Notes under the pieces: model-generated | What the model was told of the DNA's origin: nothing | Databases searched by the model: none | Seen by the model: only the letters and a program-made list of their open reading frames with translations | Part shown: positions 8,580 to 17,494 of the stretch, piece by piece | How positions within the stretch are numbered: position 1 is the first letter of the stretch | Layout of the letters: every line of letters starts with the position of its first letter | Program-made: the position numbers and the translations under genes | Assembly: GCF_021513235.1 (NCBI RefSeq) | Contig: NZ_CP090976.1 | Location: 2,480,001 to 2,544,000, forward strand | Origin: Kaistella sp. 97-N-M2 | Lineage (GTDB): Bacteria; Bacteroidota; Bacteroidia; Flavobacteriales; Weeksellaceae | Direction of reading: 5' to 3' | DNA: 64,000 bases

Positions 8580-11543
8580 ATGAATTCAAAAAAAATCTTA
8601 ATCGCAACGGCGATTTTCTATTTCGGCTTATCCGAGGCTCAACAATCTCAATTCTTCAGCGACCGCGAAAATTACCGCTTTAACCTCGCGGAAAATTTGT
8701 ACCAAAATAAAATTTACAACGCATCCCAGTTCGAGTATGCGCGTCAGTATTTTTACAACCAAAACCTGTCTACATCCCGCAAAGAAGCAGCGCAGTTTTT
8801 CGATAACGTCATCGGCGTTATTTTGCGTAAAAATCATGCGGAAGAAGGCCTGGATGCTTTTATTAAGGAATATCCGAACTCGGCGTATTTTGCACAGGCG
8901 AATTTGCCTTTGGCAGACTTCTATTTAACGCAGAAAAATTTTGACAAAGCTTTGGAAACGTTGAATAACGTAAACCAATACCAACTTTCAAAAGAAGAGA
9001 ACACGCAGTATATCATGAAACTCGGCTATGCGAAATTCATGACGGGTGATTCTCAGGGCGCGATTGAAGCTTTGGAAGAAGCCTATAAAACCACAGAAGG
9101 TTCCGATAAAAACGACATCGCCTACATGTTGGGGCATTTGTATTATGCGGACGGACAAAACTACAAAGCGTTTACGTTTTTCGATAATATTAAAGACAAC
9201 GAGAAATATGCACGCGTGGTAAAACCTTATTATGTGCAACTGTATTTCAACGATAAAGATTACGATAAGGCAATTGTGGAAGGCAATGCTTTGTTAAATG
9301 AAGATATTTCCGCCGATTATAAAGCGGAAGTTCATAAAATGATTGGCGAAAGTTATTTTATGAAAGGCGATTACGATTCGGCTTATCCGCACTTAAAAAT
9401 TTATCTGGATAGTAAACAAACCCCGTCCGAAAGCGATCTGTATGAAATGGGATTTGTCTCAGCACATCTGAAAAAATACGACGAAGCCGTTTCTTATTAT
9501 AATCAACTGTTGAACAGCAATTCGGCAACCGCTCAAAACGCTTATTACCAGCTAGGAAATGCGTATCTGGAGGTTGGTAAAAAACAGGAAGCGCTTTCTG
9601 CCTTTCGGTCCTCGTATCAAATGACGTACGATCCGAAAGTGCAGCAACTCGCGCATTTACAGTATGCAAAACTGAGTTACGAGCTTGGAAATCCTTTTGA
9701 ATCTGCTTCAAATGTGATTCAAAGTTATATTTCAAAATACCCGAACAGTCCGGATACCAAAGAAATGAAATCGCTTTTGGTGAAATCTTATCTGTATTCC
9801 GGCGATTATAAAGGAACTTTGGCCGCGATTGATAAAATGCCGAATTCGACACCGGAAACCGATAAAGTAGATCAGGAAGTTTCGTACTTATTGGGAACGG
9901 AGGAATTCAACAAAGGAAATGTAGACGCTGCTGAAAAATATTTCTTAAGAAGTCTTGAATTCAATATCAACAAAGAATTTAATTCCAGAGCCACTTATTG
10001 GTTGGCGCAAACGTACTACCAAAAGGGAAATTATCCTTCCGCAATCGTGCGTTTTGAGAAACTCCAATCAGAAAATTTCCCGGAGAAACAACAGCTGAAT
10101 TACGATTTGGGTTACGCTTATTTCAAATCTAAAAAATTCGACAGAGCCAAAGATTATTTTACGGCCTATTTAAAAGATCCGAAACCGGAATTTAAAAATG
10201 ATGCTGAACTTCGCCTGGCAGATACATATTACGCAAACAATGATCTGAACGAGGCCATCGCCATTTATGACAAAACGGAAAGCGCCGACGATTATACGCC
10301 ATTCCAAAAAGCCATGGCTCTTGGATTTAAGGGCGACACCGTAGCAAAAATCACTGAACTTAAAAAACTTTTAAATCAGTATAAAAATTCGGAATATTTC
10401 GATGATGCGCAATTTGAGATCGCGACTGCTTACGCGGCAAATGACGACTATAAAAGCTCCAACGATTATTTTTCACAAGTCATTAAAACAAGCACTGATA
10501 AAGATTTAGTCGCCAATGCACAGATTTACCGTGCGCAGAACTACATCGATCAAAACGAAGATGCAAAAGCTTTATCAGAATTAAAGTCTCTTGGAAATCA
10601 GTATAAAAACACGGCGTTTGCAAGCAAAATTGTGCAGGCCGCGCGTCCGCTTTTCATTAAAAATAATGATGTCGCGGGTTATCAAAGTTTTGCCCAAAAT
10701 ATCGGCGTAAAAATCGATGCCTCCGAAATTGATGAGATTAATCTGAACCGCGCGAAAACTTTCTACGCAGGCAAAGATTACAAAAATGCCATTCCGCTTT
10801 TTGAAAAATATTTAATTCAAAATCCGACCGGCGAAGGTTTATACCAGGCGCAGTATGAATTGGGTGAAAGTTATTTCCAGACGCAGAATCCGGCAAAAGC
10901 TTTGTTGGTTTTACAGGAAGTAGCGAATGTCCAGAACGATTATCAGGAAGACGCGCAAACCAGAATTGCACAAATCTATATCGCGCAAAACAATAGCAAC
11001 GAAGCCAAAAAGTATTTGGTATCGCTTTCCAATTCTACGAACGCCAACGTGAAAAACTTTGCCAATGTGGAATTGATGAAAATTTACGCCGACGAAAAAG
11101 ATTTCCGAAAAGCCGAAACTTTGGCTGACTTTGTTTTGCAGAATCCAAAAAATTCCTCTTCCGTAAACGAACTTGCGAAAGTCATCAAAGCGCGCAGCTT
11201 GATGAACAATGGTAAAGACACCGAGGCAAAGACGGCTTATGCGGCTTTAGAAAAATCATCGAACACGGAAGTTGCAGCCGAAGCTTTGTATGCCAAGGCC
11301 TATTATCAAAACAAAGGCAAAGCCTTTAAATCATCGAACGAAACCATTTTTAAACTGGCCAATAATTATGCTTCAGAGGAATATTGGGGCGCGAAATCTT
11401 TGGTTTTGATGGTTAGAAATTATATCGGTTTGAAGGATAATTACCAGGCGAGCTATACAGCGGATCAAATCATCGCTAATTATCAGGATTTCCCGGATAT
11501 TGTGGCGGAGGCGAAAGATTTAAAGAAACAAATTAAAAAATAG
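8580..11543 (+). CDS. Periplasmic tetratricopeptide repeat protein
   Basis: A 987-residue exported protein: signal peptide at residues 1-20 (MNSKKILIATAIFYFGLSEA), then an almost continuous array of TPR helices to the C-terminus, with repeated signatures such as YYQLGNAYLEVGKKQEALSA and YDLGYAYFKSKKFDRAKDYF. TPR solenoids are binding scaffolds; no enzymatic domain is present. It is followed after 134 bases by the barrel protein at 11678 on the same strand. Large TPR proteins next to a plug-less TonB-receptor-like barrel are a recurrent pair in Flavobacteriia, so a shared envelope complex is likely (inference). Transcription probably starts at the promoter at 8471-8502. Confidence 0.8.
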   Translation: MNSKKILIATAIFYFGLSEAQQSQFFSDRENYRFNLAENLYQNKIYNASQFEYARQYFYNQNLSTSRKEAAQFFDNVIGVILRKNHAEEGLDAFIKEYPNSAYFAQANLPLADFYLTQKNFDKALETLNNVNQYQLSKEENTQYIMKLGYAKFMTGDSQGAIEALEEAYKTTEGSDKNDIAYMLGHLYYADGQNYKAFTFFDNIKDNEKYARVVKPYYVQLYFNDKDYDKAIVEGNALLNEDISADYKAEVHKMIGESYFMKGDYDSAYPHLKIYLDSKQTPSESDLYEMGFVSAHLKKYDEAVSYYNQLLNSNSATAQNAYYQLGNAYLEVGKKQEALSAFRSSYQMTYDPKVQQLAHLQYAKLSYELGNPFESASNVIQSYISKYPNSPDTKEMKSLLVKSYLYSGDYKGTLAAIDKMPNSTPETDKVDQEVSYLLGTEEFNKGNVDAAEKYFLRSLEFNINKEFNSRATYWLAQTYYQKGNYPSAIVRFEKLQSENFPEKQQLNYDLGYAYFKSKKFDRAKDYFTAYLKDPKPEFKNDAELRLADTYYANNDLNEAIAIYDKTESADDYTPFQKAMALGFKGDTVAKITELKKLLNQYKNSEYFDDAQFEIATAYAANDDYKSSNDYFSQVIKTSTDKDLVANAQIYRAQNYIDQNEDAKALSELKSLGNQYKNTAFASKIVQAARPLFIKNNDVAGYQSFAQNIGVKIDASEIDEINLNRAKTFYAGKDYKNAIPLFEKYLIQNPTGEGLYQAQYELGESYFQTQNPAKALLVLQEVANVQNDYQEDAQTRIAQIYIAQNNSNEAKKYLVSLSNSTNANVKNFANVELMKIYADEKDFRKAETLADFVLQNPKNSSSVNELAKVIKARSLMNNGKDTEAKTAYAALEKSSNTEVAAEALYAKAYYQNKGKAFKSSNETIFKLANNYASEEYWGAKSLVLMVRNYIGLKDNYQASYTADQIIANYQDFPDIVAEAKDLKKQIKK

Positions 11544-11638
11544 TCAGCTAAGTTCCGGGCAAGGAAAAGTGGTCCTTACCCTAAATTCCTCTCCAGAGGA
11601 GATCGACTTAAAGCCCAAAAAAAGTAAATACGCAGGAA

Positions 11639-11651
11639 GCGGCGAAGCCGC
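11639..11651 (+). repeat. Short GC-rich hairpin between TPR and barrel genes
   Basis: GCGGC-GAA-GCCGC in the 134-base spacer; it has no T run, so read-through is likely. The upstream part of the spacer looks like degenerate extragenic sequence with no gene. Confidence 0.5.
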
Positions 11652-11677
11652 GAAACGTCGGTTAAAAAATAAAATTA

Positions 11678-13453
11678 ATGAATAAACGAATTCAAATATT
11701 ATCGCTCTTATTTTTAGGCTTTTCCCAGTTTGCCTTTTCCCAGATCAAGGAAGAAAAATTAATCCTGGACCGGAAACGCGAACCGGAAGTCAAAAAAATT
11801 GAAAAGAAGAAAACGTCCATCGAAGCGGAAAAAAATTATCCGCCCGAAGAAAAGTCCGCGAATCCGCCAACCTACGATATTACAAATGTTCCGGCGTCTT
11901 CCGATTTCAAAACTTCCTTAATTCAGGTTGAAGATATTTCGCCGAAATTCGATGCCGAAAATCAGAACAACTATTTCCAGCTCGGGATGGGAAATTACGG
12001 GAAAATCCTGGCAGACGGAAATATTTCCACGCAACTGGAAAGCGGAATGGAAGTCGGCGCCGATGTTCATTTCCTTTCGACCGACGGGTTGAAAAAAGTT
12101 TACGCCTGGGATTCCAAACAAAGTGCTGCGGACCTTGGAGTTTATTTAAATTCTTATGGAGAGCAGGGAAAACTGAGTGTTAACGCAGATTATGGACTGA
12201 ACAATTATAATTATTACGGCATTTATACTTTAACGCCGGCTTCCGGGAATATCGATTTAAAACAGAAAACCAACCGCGTGAAAGTGAACGGTTATTACGA
12301 TTTTTATTCGAACGAAATATTAAATGATGTTCGCGTGAAATCCTCTTTTCTGAGCGATTATTTTGGCGCAAAAGAAAATCAGGCGGAAGTTTTGGTTAAT
12401 TTATCGAAGCACGGCGTCGACTTGCCTGCTTTTGATGAGGTGCTTTTCAACGGTGATTTAGGTTTGAATTTGGAAACCGTCCAATCCGATTTCGATTTGC
12501 TCGATAAAAATTCTTCGGAGTTTTTAAATGCGACAGTAGCGCCAAAAATTACGTTTTTCAAAGGTAAATCTTACGTGATGATCGGTTCCGACTTTTCATT
12601 TTTAAATGCAAAGAATTCTAATATGATTGTTACTGAGCAAGTAAAAAATAATAAGACGTACTGGTTTCCCAAAGCAGAACTGCAGTTTGCGGCGGCGGAC
12701 GAATTCAAGTTCTACGCCGGAATCGAAGGCGGTTTGAAACTGAATACCTACGCTAATTTGCTGGAGCAAAATCCTTATTTGGTTTCGGATCAGGAATTAC
12801 GTCCAACGGAAACAAAATATAAATTCTATTTCGGTTTGCGCGGCGATATCGATCAAAACATTAAATATGATTTTAGCGGTGGTTTCGGAAAGATGAACGA
12901 TATTTTATTTTTCCGCGCCAACGATTTATTTAACAAAGACGTGAATTATGACCGTCCGGCGTATGATTATGCCAACACGTTTTCCTCGGTTTATGATAAC
13001 GGAACCATTAGTGAGGCAAAAGCAAGCGTGCAGTATTTTCCTTTGGCCAATCTCTCTTTGGACGCCGAACTGAAATTTGAACAATACAGTTTAGATAATT
13101 TCGAAAACATTTTTAATAAGCCCTTGGTAAGAGCAAGTTTGGGCGGAAAATATTCGATGCTGGATAAAAAACTGAACCTGGGCGCGAAAGCGTTTTTTGC
13201 GACGGACCAGACGACCAATTCATTTGAAGTGAATAATGGAGGGATAAATCCGAACGTTTTTCTCTCTTCTGAAGACATAAATGACAAAGTTGGTGGATTT
13301 GCGGATTTAAATTTGTCTGCAGAGTACAAAGTTCACAAAAATTTCAGTATTTTCGCACTCGGAAACAATTTACTCAACACCCGGTATCAAACTTACAAAA
13401 GTTATAAAGTTTTGGGAGCACAGATTTTGGGCGGAGTTAAAATTTCCTTTTAA
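11678..13453 (+). CDS. TonB-dependent-receptor-like outer membrane barrel without plug
   Basis: A 591-residue protein with signal peptide (residues 1-21, FAFSQ), a strongly charged Lys/Glu/Pro linker at about 24-62, and beta-barrel sequence from about 85 to the end. The C-terminal strands resemble those of TonB-dependent receptors (NNLLNTRYQTYKSYKVLG, and a terminal phenylalanine as needed for BAM-mediated insertion). The family is normally 700-1000 residues with an N-terminal plug domain of about 150; here the linker leads directly into the barrel and no TonB box or plug motif is visible. It follows the TPR gene and may use that protein as a periplasmic partner. Function unknown. Confidence 0.75.
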   Translation: MNKRIQILSLLFLGFSQFAFSQIKEEKLILDRKREPEVKKIEKKKTSIEAEKNYPPEEKSANPPTYDITNVPASSDFKTSLIQVEDISPKFDAENQNNYFQLGMGNYGKILADGNISTQLESGMEVGADVHFLSTDGLKKVYAWDSKQSAADLGVYLNSYGEQGKLSVNADYGLNNYNYYGIYTLTPASGNIDLKQKTNRVKVNGYYDFYSNEILNDVRVKSSFLSDYFGAKENQAEVLVNLSKHGVDLPAFDEVLFNGDLGLNLETVQSDFDLLDKNSSEFLNATVAPKITFFKGKSYVMIGSDFSFLNAKNSNMIVTEQVKNNKTYWFPKAELQFAAADEFKFYAGIEGGLKLNTYANLLEQNPYLVSDQELRPTETKYKFYFGLRGDIDQNIKYDFSGGFGKMNDILFFRANDLFNKDVNYDRPAYDYANTFSSVYDNGTISEAKASVQYFPLANLSLDAELKFEQYSLDNFENIFNKPLVRASLGGKYSMLDKKLNLGAKAFFATDQTTNSFEVNNGGINPNVFLSSEDINDKVGGFADLNLSAEYKVHKNFSIFALGNNLLNTRYQTYKSYKVLGAQILGGVKISF

Positions 13454-13563
13454 AGAGTAGAAGAATGGCGCGTAATTGAGATGGAAGTGTTTGATACAAA
13501 TATTTCATTCGTTTAAAACTTAAAAACTCAATCATACAAAACTCAACTGCTGACTTGAAAAAT

Positions 13564-13637
13564 GGCTGCGTAGTTCAACTGGATAGAATATCAGATTTCG
13601 GCTCTGAGGGTTAGGGGTTCGAATCCCTTCGCGGTCA
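13564..13637 (+). tRNA. tRNA-Arg (anticodon TCG)
   Basis: A 74-base cloverleaf. The acceptor stem GGCTGCG / CGCGGTC has two G-U pairs, the D stem is GTTC/GAAT, the anticodon stem TCAGA/TCTGA holds loop TTTCGGC with anticodon TCG (reads CGA), and the T arm is AGGGG-TTCGAAT-CCCTT. Discriminator base A. CCA is not encoded. Confidence 0.92.
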
Positions 13638-13640
13638 CAC

Positions 13641-13675
13641 AAAAAGGATAAAATTAATTTTTTATCCTTTTTTGT
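13641..13675 (+). terminator. Terminator after tRNA-Arg
   Basis: AAAAAGGATAAAA pairs with TTTTATCCTTTTT and ends in a T-rich tail, 3 bases after the tRNA. Confidence 0.7.
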
Positions 13676-13773
13676 TTTTATGTCAAATAACTATTTCATT
13701 AATACTTAAATGACCTTAAAATTCAAATCTTTCGTCCGTCGCCATTAATGGTGTATGGAGGCATGTTATAATG

Positions 13774-14679
13774 TTATTTCTCCAGTTTTTCCCGATCCCA
13801 TTTAGCCAGTTTTGCCGCGGCTTCATAAGTCGTCTGAAGGAAATCGAGAACCACTTCAACGGGATCATCGGATTTTTGCACTTCGCTGTACGGAAGCAGA
13901 TATTCGCCGAGATTTTTATCGTAGAAATATTTCTTTCCTTCCGTTCTCACCTCGCAGAACAGCGCGGGTTCGGGATAAATATAAGCGTAAAAAGCCGCAA
14001 ACGGAACAGCCTCGTTGCCGGGCCAAAATCCGCAACTGTAAACCTCGTGAGAATACGCTTCCTGCGCAACCCAATCGGGTAAATGAGGAACTCCGCCGGG
14101 ATGCAAAGGTGCTTTTTCGCCCGAAAATCGTGACACCGACAGATCAAAACTGCCCCAAAATAAGTGAACGGGACTGCACTTACCGGTAAACCGGGATCTG
14201 AATTCCATAAAAATTTCGTTCGCATTCAAAAATGCCAAATGAAGATCGGATGCATGTTTCGGAATATAAGTATTGTGCGCATCGTCTTCCTGGAAAGGGA
14301 TAACTTCTTCCAGTTCGTTAGGAGTTTGATTAATTGTCACATGAATTCCCATTTCATTTAAGTTATCCATCAAGTTTTTATAGAAAGCCGCAACCGACAG
14401 TCCTTCAAGCGCAAATTTTCGCTCGGCATTATTACTCGTCCGAATGTGAAGCTGGTGCTGCAAAAAATCGAAATTGATCTCGAAATGTTCGTCGTTGTAG
14501 GGAATGTTCCGGGTAGTAAGCCCCTCGGGCGTTACGTATAAAGTGACGTGCCAGGAATGGTTAATCCAGGGCAGTTTTTTTATCTTGATTTTTACCAAGA
14601 TCTGGGTCCAAAGATGGATCGTCATGTAGGTGTCCTTTGCCTTTTCGAACGATAGAACCGGCCAGTTTTTTATTTTCAT
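13774..14679 (-). CDS. DUF5996 family protein
   Basis: A 301-residue soluble protein with no signal peptide or membrane segment. It opens MKIKNWPVLSFEKAKDTY with the conserved early segment TIHLWTQILVKIKI, and contains HLFWGSFDLSVSRFSG and PHLPDWVAQEAYSHEVYS, which I recognise as the conserved blocks of DUF5996 (a W/H/D-rich bacterial family of unknown function). Length fits the family at about 300. The gene stands alone on the minus strand between tRNA-Arg and a decayed region, with no partner gene to suggest a role. The 150 bases upstream (14680-14829) show nothing recognisable. Confidence 0.75.
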   Translation of the reverse strand: MKIKNWPVLSFEKAKDTYMTIHLWTQILVKIKIKKLPWINHSWHVTLYVTPEGLTTRNIPYNDEHFEINFDFLQHQLHIRTSNNAERKFALEGLSVAAFYKNLMDNLNEMGIHVTINQTPNELEEVIPFQEDDAHNTYIPKHASDLHLAFLNANEIFMEFRSRFTGKCSPVHLFWGSFDLSVSRFSGEKAPLHPGGVPHLPDWVAQEAYSHEVYSCGFWPGNEAVPFAAFYAYIYPEPALFCEVRTEGKKYFYDKNLGEYLLPYSEVQKSDDPVEVVLDFLQTTYEAAAKLAKWDREKLEK

Positions 14680-14829
14680 TTTGAAGATTTTATTGGGACG
14701 CTGATTATTTTTGATTCCAACGACTGGTTTTTGATACTGTAATGGTTAGAACAATTAAAGTTACAAAAATAAGCGGACAAGGATATTTACCTGAGCCTCA
14801 ATTCATTTCGGAACTCATCATTACAGATC

Positions 14830-15035
14830 TTACTTAAAATTACTATATTCGCGGTCATCATCAACAATTGCCAGGGAATATTCCTTAAATTCGGTAAAAT
14901 TTGTTCCTGTTTCATTTTTGAAAAATTTACTGAAATGAAATGGATCTGAAAACCCAAGAAAGTACGATACCTCTTTCACTGAAAGTCTTGAATAAAGCGC
15001 ATGTCTTTTTGAGAGAGGTCCATCTTCTTCTTCTT
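14830..15035 (-). pseudogene. Remnant of an AraC-family regulator (C-terminal HTH only)
   Basis: Read on the minus strand this stretch encodes the second half of an AraC/XylS DNA-binding domain: LSVKEVSYFLGFSDP then FHFSKFFKNETGTNFTEFKE, ending at a stop at 14830-14832. This includes the recognition helix and the usual FSD..HFSKFFK signature. The first HTH and any sensor domain are missing; upstream of about 15035 the frame stops resembling the family and the sequence instead matches a TPR-kinase on the other strand. The boundary is approximate. It overlaps the first 30 codons of the plus-strand open frame at 14940, which is therefore not a genuine start. Confidence 0.55.
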
Positions 15036-15413
15036 TTCAAAATTGATTCTGCCGCGGGCAAGTATCTCTCTGCGATCAATCATTACGAAATTCATAAGCG
15101 TTTGAACTATTCTATATTTAATGAAAAGAAAAGCAAACAGTTGGCTGAAATGGAGGTGGCTTACGAAACTGCGGAGAAAGAGAAAGATCTTGCTTTACTG
15201 CGTTCGAAAGATAAACTTCAAAAGAAAGAACTTCAAAAATCTTCACAGTCGAAAGAATATTTATCTGCCATTGCGACGGTCCTATTAGTGCTGTTTATGG
15301 TGGTATTTAGTCGCTATCGCCTGAAACAAAAAAGTAATATGCAGCTTTTAGCGCAACAAAAAGAAATTAATGTACAAAATGCGGAGTTGATTGGTTTGAC
15401 CACCGTGCAGTAA
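15030..15413 (+). pseudogene. Internal fragment of a TPR sensor kinase or regulator
   Basis: The plus-strand frame from about 15030 to 15413 contains the last TPR and coiled-coil linker of a Bacteroidetes TPR-type sensor protein: SAAGKYLSAINHYEIHKRLN, IFNEKKSKQLAEME, then a transmembrane helix (about YLSAIATVLLVLFMVVFS) and the start of the cytoplasmic coiled coil (QQKEINVQNAELIGL). The expected histidine-kinase or LuxR domain is absent: the frame stops two residues after the coiled coil. The N-terminal TPR array is absent too, replaced by antisense AraC sequence. It is therefore a two-sided truncation, probably non-functional. No further kinase sequence was found up to 15540. Confidence 0.6.
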
Positions 15414-15590
15414 AAAGATCTTCGTTTATTTATAAGACAACCGTTCAAATCATCTTTTTGCGCGGCGGAATAAGTTACAAATAAGAAGAAATAAGAGCCG
15501 GATTTTAGCCAACAGGCGAGGAGCAATTGTGTGTCTAATTTATGCTAAGATGAGTAAAGACAAAGTTCACACAAACTGGAGGTTAAAACA

Positions 15591-15775
15591 ATGGACGGAA
15601 CCGGTTTTTTCGCGTACATTTTATCGAAAAAACAGTTCTTTTTCAAAGTATTACAACAGCCGTGTTCATCATTGGCGGATTCGTATCTTTTATTATTACC
15701 ATTTTAATGTTTGTGCACCTATTTAAACACCAGACTAAAAGAGAAGGTAAAGGCGAATTCGCGTCAACAGCCTGA
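15591..15775 (+). pseudogene. Small single-helix membrane protein, frameshifted in a T run
   Basis: ATG at 15591 follows GGAGGTTAAAACA and starts MDGTGFF. After a run of six T (15605-15610) the coding sense continues only in another frame: RVHFIEKTVLFQSITTAVF, then a hydrophobic helix (IIGGFVSFIITILMFVHLF), a basic tail and the stop at 15773-15775. One additional T would restore a 61-residue protein. No other frame here gives a plausible protein. This could be a recent null mutation, a homopolymer sequencing error, or slippage. Function unknown; small helical proteins of this kind are common in the phylum. Confidence 0.45.
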
Positions 15776-15832
15776 TTCTCGTTGATGTAAGTTTTAATCC
15801 TTGATGAATTTTTTTCTTAGGAATTATAACGC

Positions 15833-15868
15833 AAAAAAAAAACGGCGCCTTTTAAAGGTGCCGTTTCA
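15833..15868 (-). terminator. Terminator of the ohr operon
   Basis: AACGGCGCCTTT (15841-15852) pairs with AAAGGTGCCGTT (15854-15865, one G-U pair); ten A residues on the plus strand give the U tract on the minus transcript. Confidence 0.8.
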
Positions 15869-15944
15869 GTTTTCGATTAAATGGTACGTGATGTCAATTT
15901 AATCTTCTATATATATGAATGTGTTTTCAAGGGAATGGTATAAT

Positions 15945-16367
15945 TTAATTGTTGGTCACTTCCAGTTTTACGTCGATATTATTTCTCGTCGCATTTGAGT
16001 AGGGACAAACCTGATGGGCCTTTTCCGTTAAGGATTTCGCTTCTTCCAAAGATACTCCCGGAATATTAACGTCCAGTTCCACTGCCAATCCGAACGCGCC
16101 ATTTTCGATAGAACCAAGGCTGACTTTCGCGACAACGGAAGTTTCTCCGGTCTGTGTTTTAGATTTGCTGATAACAAGATTTAAAGCACTGTCGAAACAG
16201 GCGGCATAACCCGCTGCAAAAAGCATTTCGGGATTGGCGTAATCGTCGTTGGCGCCGCCTAAAGTTTTTGGAGTCCGAACTTCGAGGTCCAAAATGCCGT
16301 TATCACTTTTAAGATGTCCGTTTCTTCCGCCTTTTGCGGTAACGCTTGTTGTGTATAATGTTTTCAT
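15945..16367 (-). CDS. ohr: Organic hydroperoxide resistance protein Ohr
   Basis: Thiol-dependent peroxidase that reduces organic and fatty-acid hydroperoxides using lipoyl or dithiol donors. At 140 residues it has the family's normal length. The two catalytic cysteines are present: Cys57 in AACFDSAL and Cys121 in QVCPYSNATR. The N-terminal YTTSVTAKGGRNG segment and the central LGGANDDYANPEMLFAAGY carry the conserved arginine and the Ohr-specific NPE motif. It is the last gene of a minus-strand operon with ohrR (5 bases upstream) and a nitroreductase, and a terminator follows. Induction by peroxides through OhrR is expected from the operator at 17504-17522. Confidence 0.95.
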   Translation of the reverse strand: MKTLYTTSVTAKGGRNGHLKSDNGILDLEVRTPKTLGGANDDYANPEMLFAAGYAACFDSALNLVISKSKTQTGETSVVAKVSLGSIENGAFGLAVELDVNIPGVSLEEAKSLTEKAHQVCPYSNATRNNIDVKLEVTNN

Positions 16368-16372
16368 TTTTT

Positions 16373-16810
16373 TTATTTTCCTATTATTTGCATTAATTTT
16401 GTGACTGATTCTTTAAGTTCCAAAAGATCGTTCTCTGTTAAGTTGAGCTTTTCCTGCATTCGCCGCGGAATACCGCAGGCTTTTTCCTGAAGCTGATTGC
16501 CTTCTTCTGTTAAAAAAACTTCTACCACGCGTTCGTCTTCTTTTTTTCTATGCCGAACGATGTAGGACTTTGCTTCAAGACGTTTTAGTAAAGGCGTTAA
16601 AGTTCCGCTATCCAGATAGAGTTTTTGCCCAATTTGGTTCACGGTCAATCTTTCGTTTTCCCATAGCACCATCATAACTAAATACTGAGAGTACGTAATG
16701 TCTAAATCCTCCAAAAAAGGACGGTACATTCCCGTTATCTCTTTCGCAATAACATACAGCGGGAAACAGAGTTGGTCTCCAAGCTTTGGAGTTTCATCAT
16801 TTACGATCAT
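16373..16810 (-). CDS. ohrR: MarR-family organic peroxide sensor OhrR
   Basis: A 145-residue winged-helix repressor of the MarR family. The reactive sensor cysteine is Cys15 in the OhrR signature LCFPLY; the DNA-reading segment is LTVNQIGQKLYLDSGTLTP (about 55-73) and the wing contains RHRKKEDERVVEVFLT. A second cysteine at 112 (KACGIP) could form an intersubunit disulfide as in two-cysteine OhrR proteins, but its position has not been aligned. On oxidation OhrR releases DNA. It sits between the nitroreductase and ohr, and the operon promoter contains a candidate operator, implying autoregulation. Confidence 0.9.
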   Translation of the reverse strand: MIVNDETPKLGDQLCFPLYVIAKEITGMYRPFLEDLDITYSQYLVMMVLWENERLTVNQIGQKLYLDSGTLTPLLKRLEAKSYIVRHRKKEDERVVEVFLTEEGNQLQEKACGIPRRMQEKLNLTENDLLELKESVTKLMQIIGK

Positions 16811-16830
16811 TCGAAAGTTTGTGTTTTGTA

Positions 16831-17463
16831 TTATTTTTTAATAATGAATTCCTCCATCGGAATCCGTACTTTTTTCATGTGGGAGAGATAATCTTTTTCC
16901 AGATCTCTGTACCCGAGGTAGAGTAGTGTTACGCTTTTTAAACCCAGCGCTCTCAACCCCAGCATTTCGTCGACCACGTCATTGCTGAAACCTTCGGCGG
17001 GCGTGCTGTCGATTTTCAATTCGGCTGCCTGAGCCATGGCTAATCCTAACGCGATATAGGTCTGCCTGGCAGTGTGTGCAAAATGGTCTTCGGCAGTTTG
17101 GCCGTTATATAGTTCTTTTATTTTATCGGTATAGCTGCCGAATCTTCCGCGCGGCAAATCTCGCACATCGGTATGATAGTCGTACACTTTATCAATTTTC
17201 TCGCTGGAATAGCTGTCCCACGCGGCGAAAACCAAAACCTGCGAACAGTCTTTCATAACTTCGGGGTTTAAAGCGCCCTGTACCATCCTTTCTTTTAGCT
17301 GCTGATCTTCTACAACAATCACGCGAAAGGGCTGCAATCCCGACGATGTGGGAGCCAGGCGCGCGGCTTCGAGTATTTTATTTAAATCTTTTTGAGAAAC
17401 TTTTTTAGTTGGATCGTAAGCTTTCACTGCGTGTCTCCATTGTAAATCTTCTAATAAGGCCAT
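16831..17463 (-). CDS. NAD(P)H-dependent nitroreductase-family flavoprotein
   Basis: A 210-residue FMN flavoprotein of the nitroreductase family (NfsB/NfnB-like), predicted to reduce quinones, nitro compounds or similar electrophiles with NAD(P)H. Conserved features are LQWRHAVKAYDP (FMN phosphate contact near the N-terminus), ARLAPTSSGLQPFRVIVV (about 33-50) and the C-terminal LGYRDLEKDYLSHMKKVR. Length is typical (about 200-220). It is the first gene of the operon with ohrR and ohr, 20 bases upstream of ohrR, so it is probably peroxide-inducible. The start ATG at 17461-17463 is supported by the promoter ending at 17495. Physiological substrate not deducible. Confidence 0.88.
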   Translation of the reverse strand: MALLEDLQWRHAVKAYDPTKKVSQKDLNKILEAARLAPTSSGLQPFRVIVVEDQQLKERMVQGALNPEVMKDCSQVLVFAAWDSYSSEKIDKVYDYHTDVRDLPRGRFGSYTDKIKELYNGQTAEDHFAHTARQTYIALGLAMAQAAELKIDSTPAEGFSNDVVDEMLGLRALGLKSVTLLYLGYRDLEKDYLSHMKKVRIPMEEFIIKK

Positions 17464-17494
17464 ATCTGATTTTTTTTGATTGTAAATTGAAGTG

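Noticed and set aside
15529..15726. 65-codon plus-strand frame
   Set aside because: Overlaps the frameshifted membrane protein; the alternative frame gives a clear transmembrane helix and this one does not.
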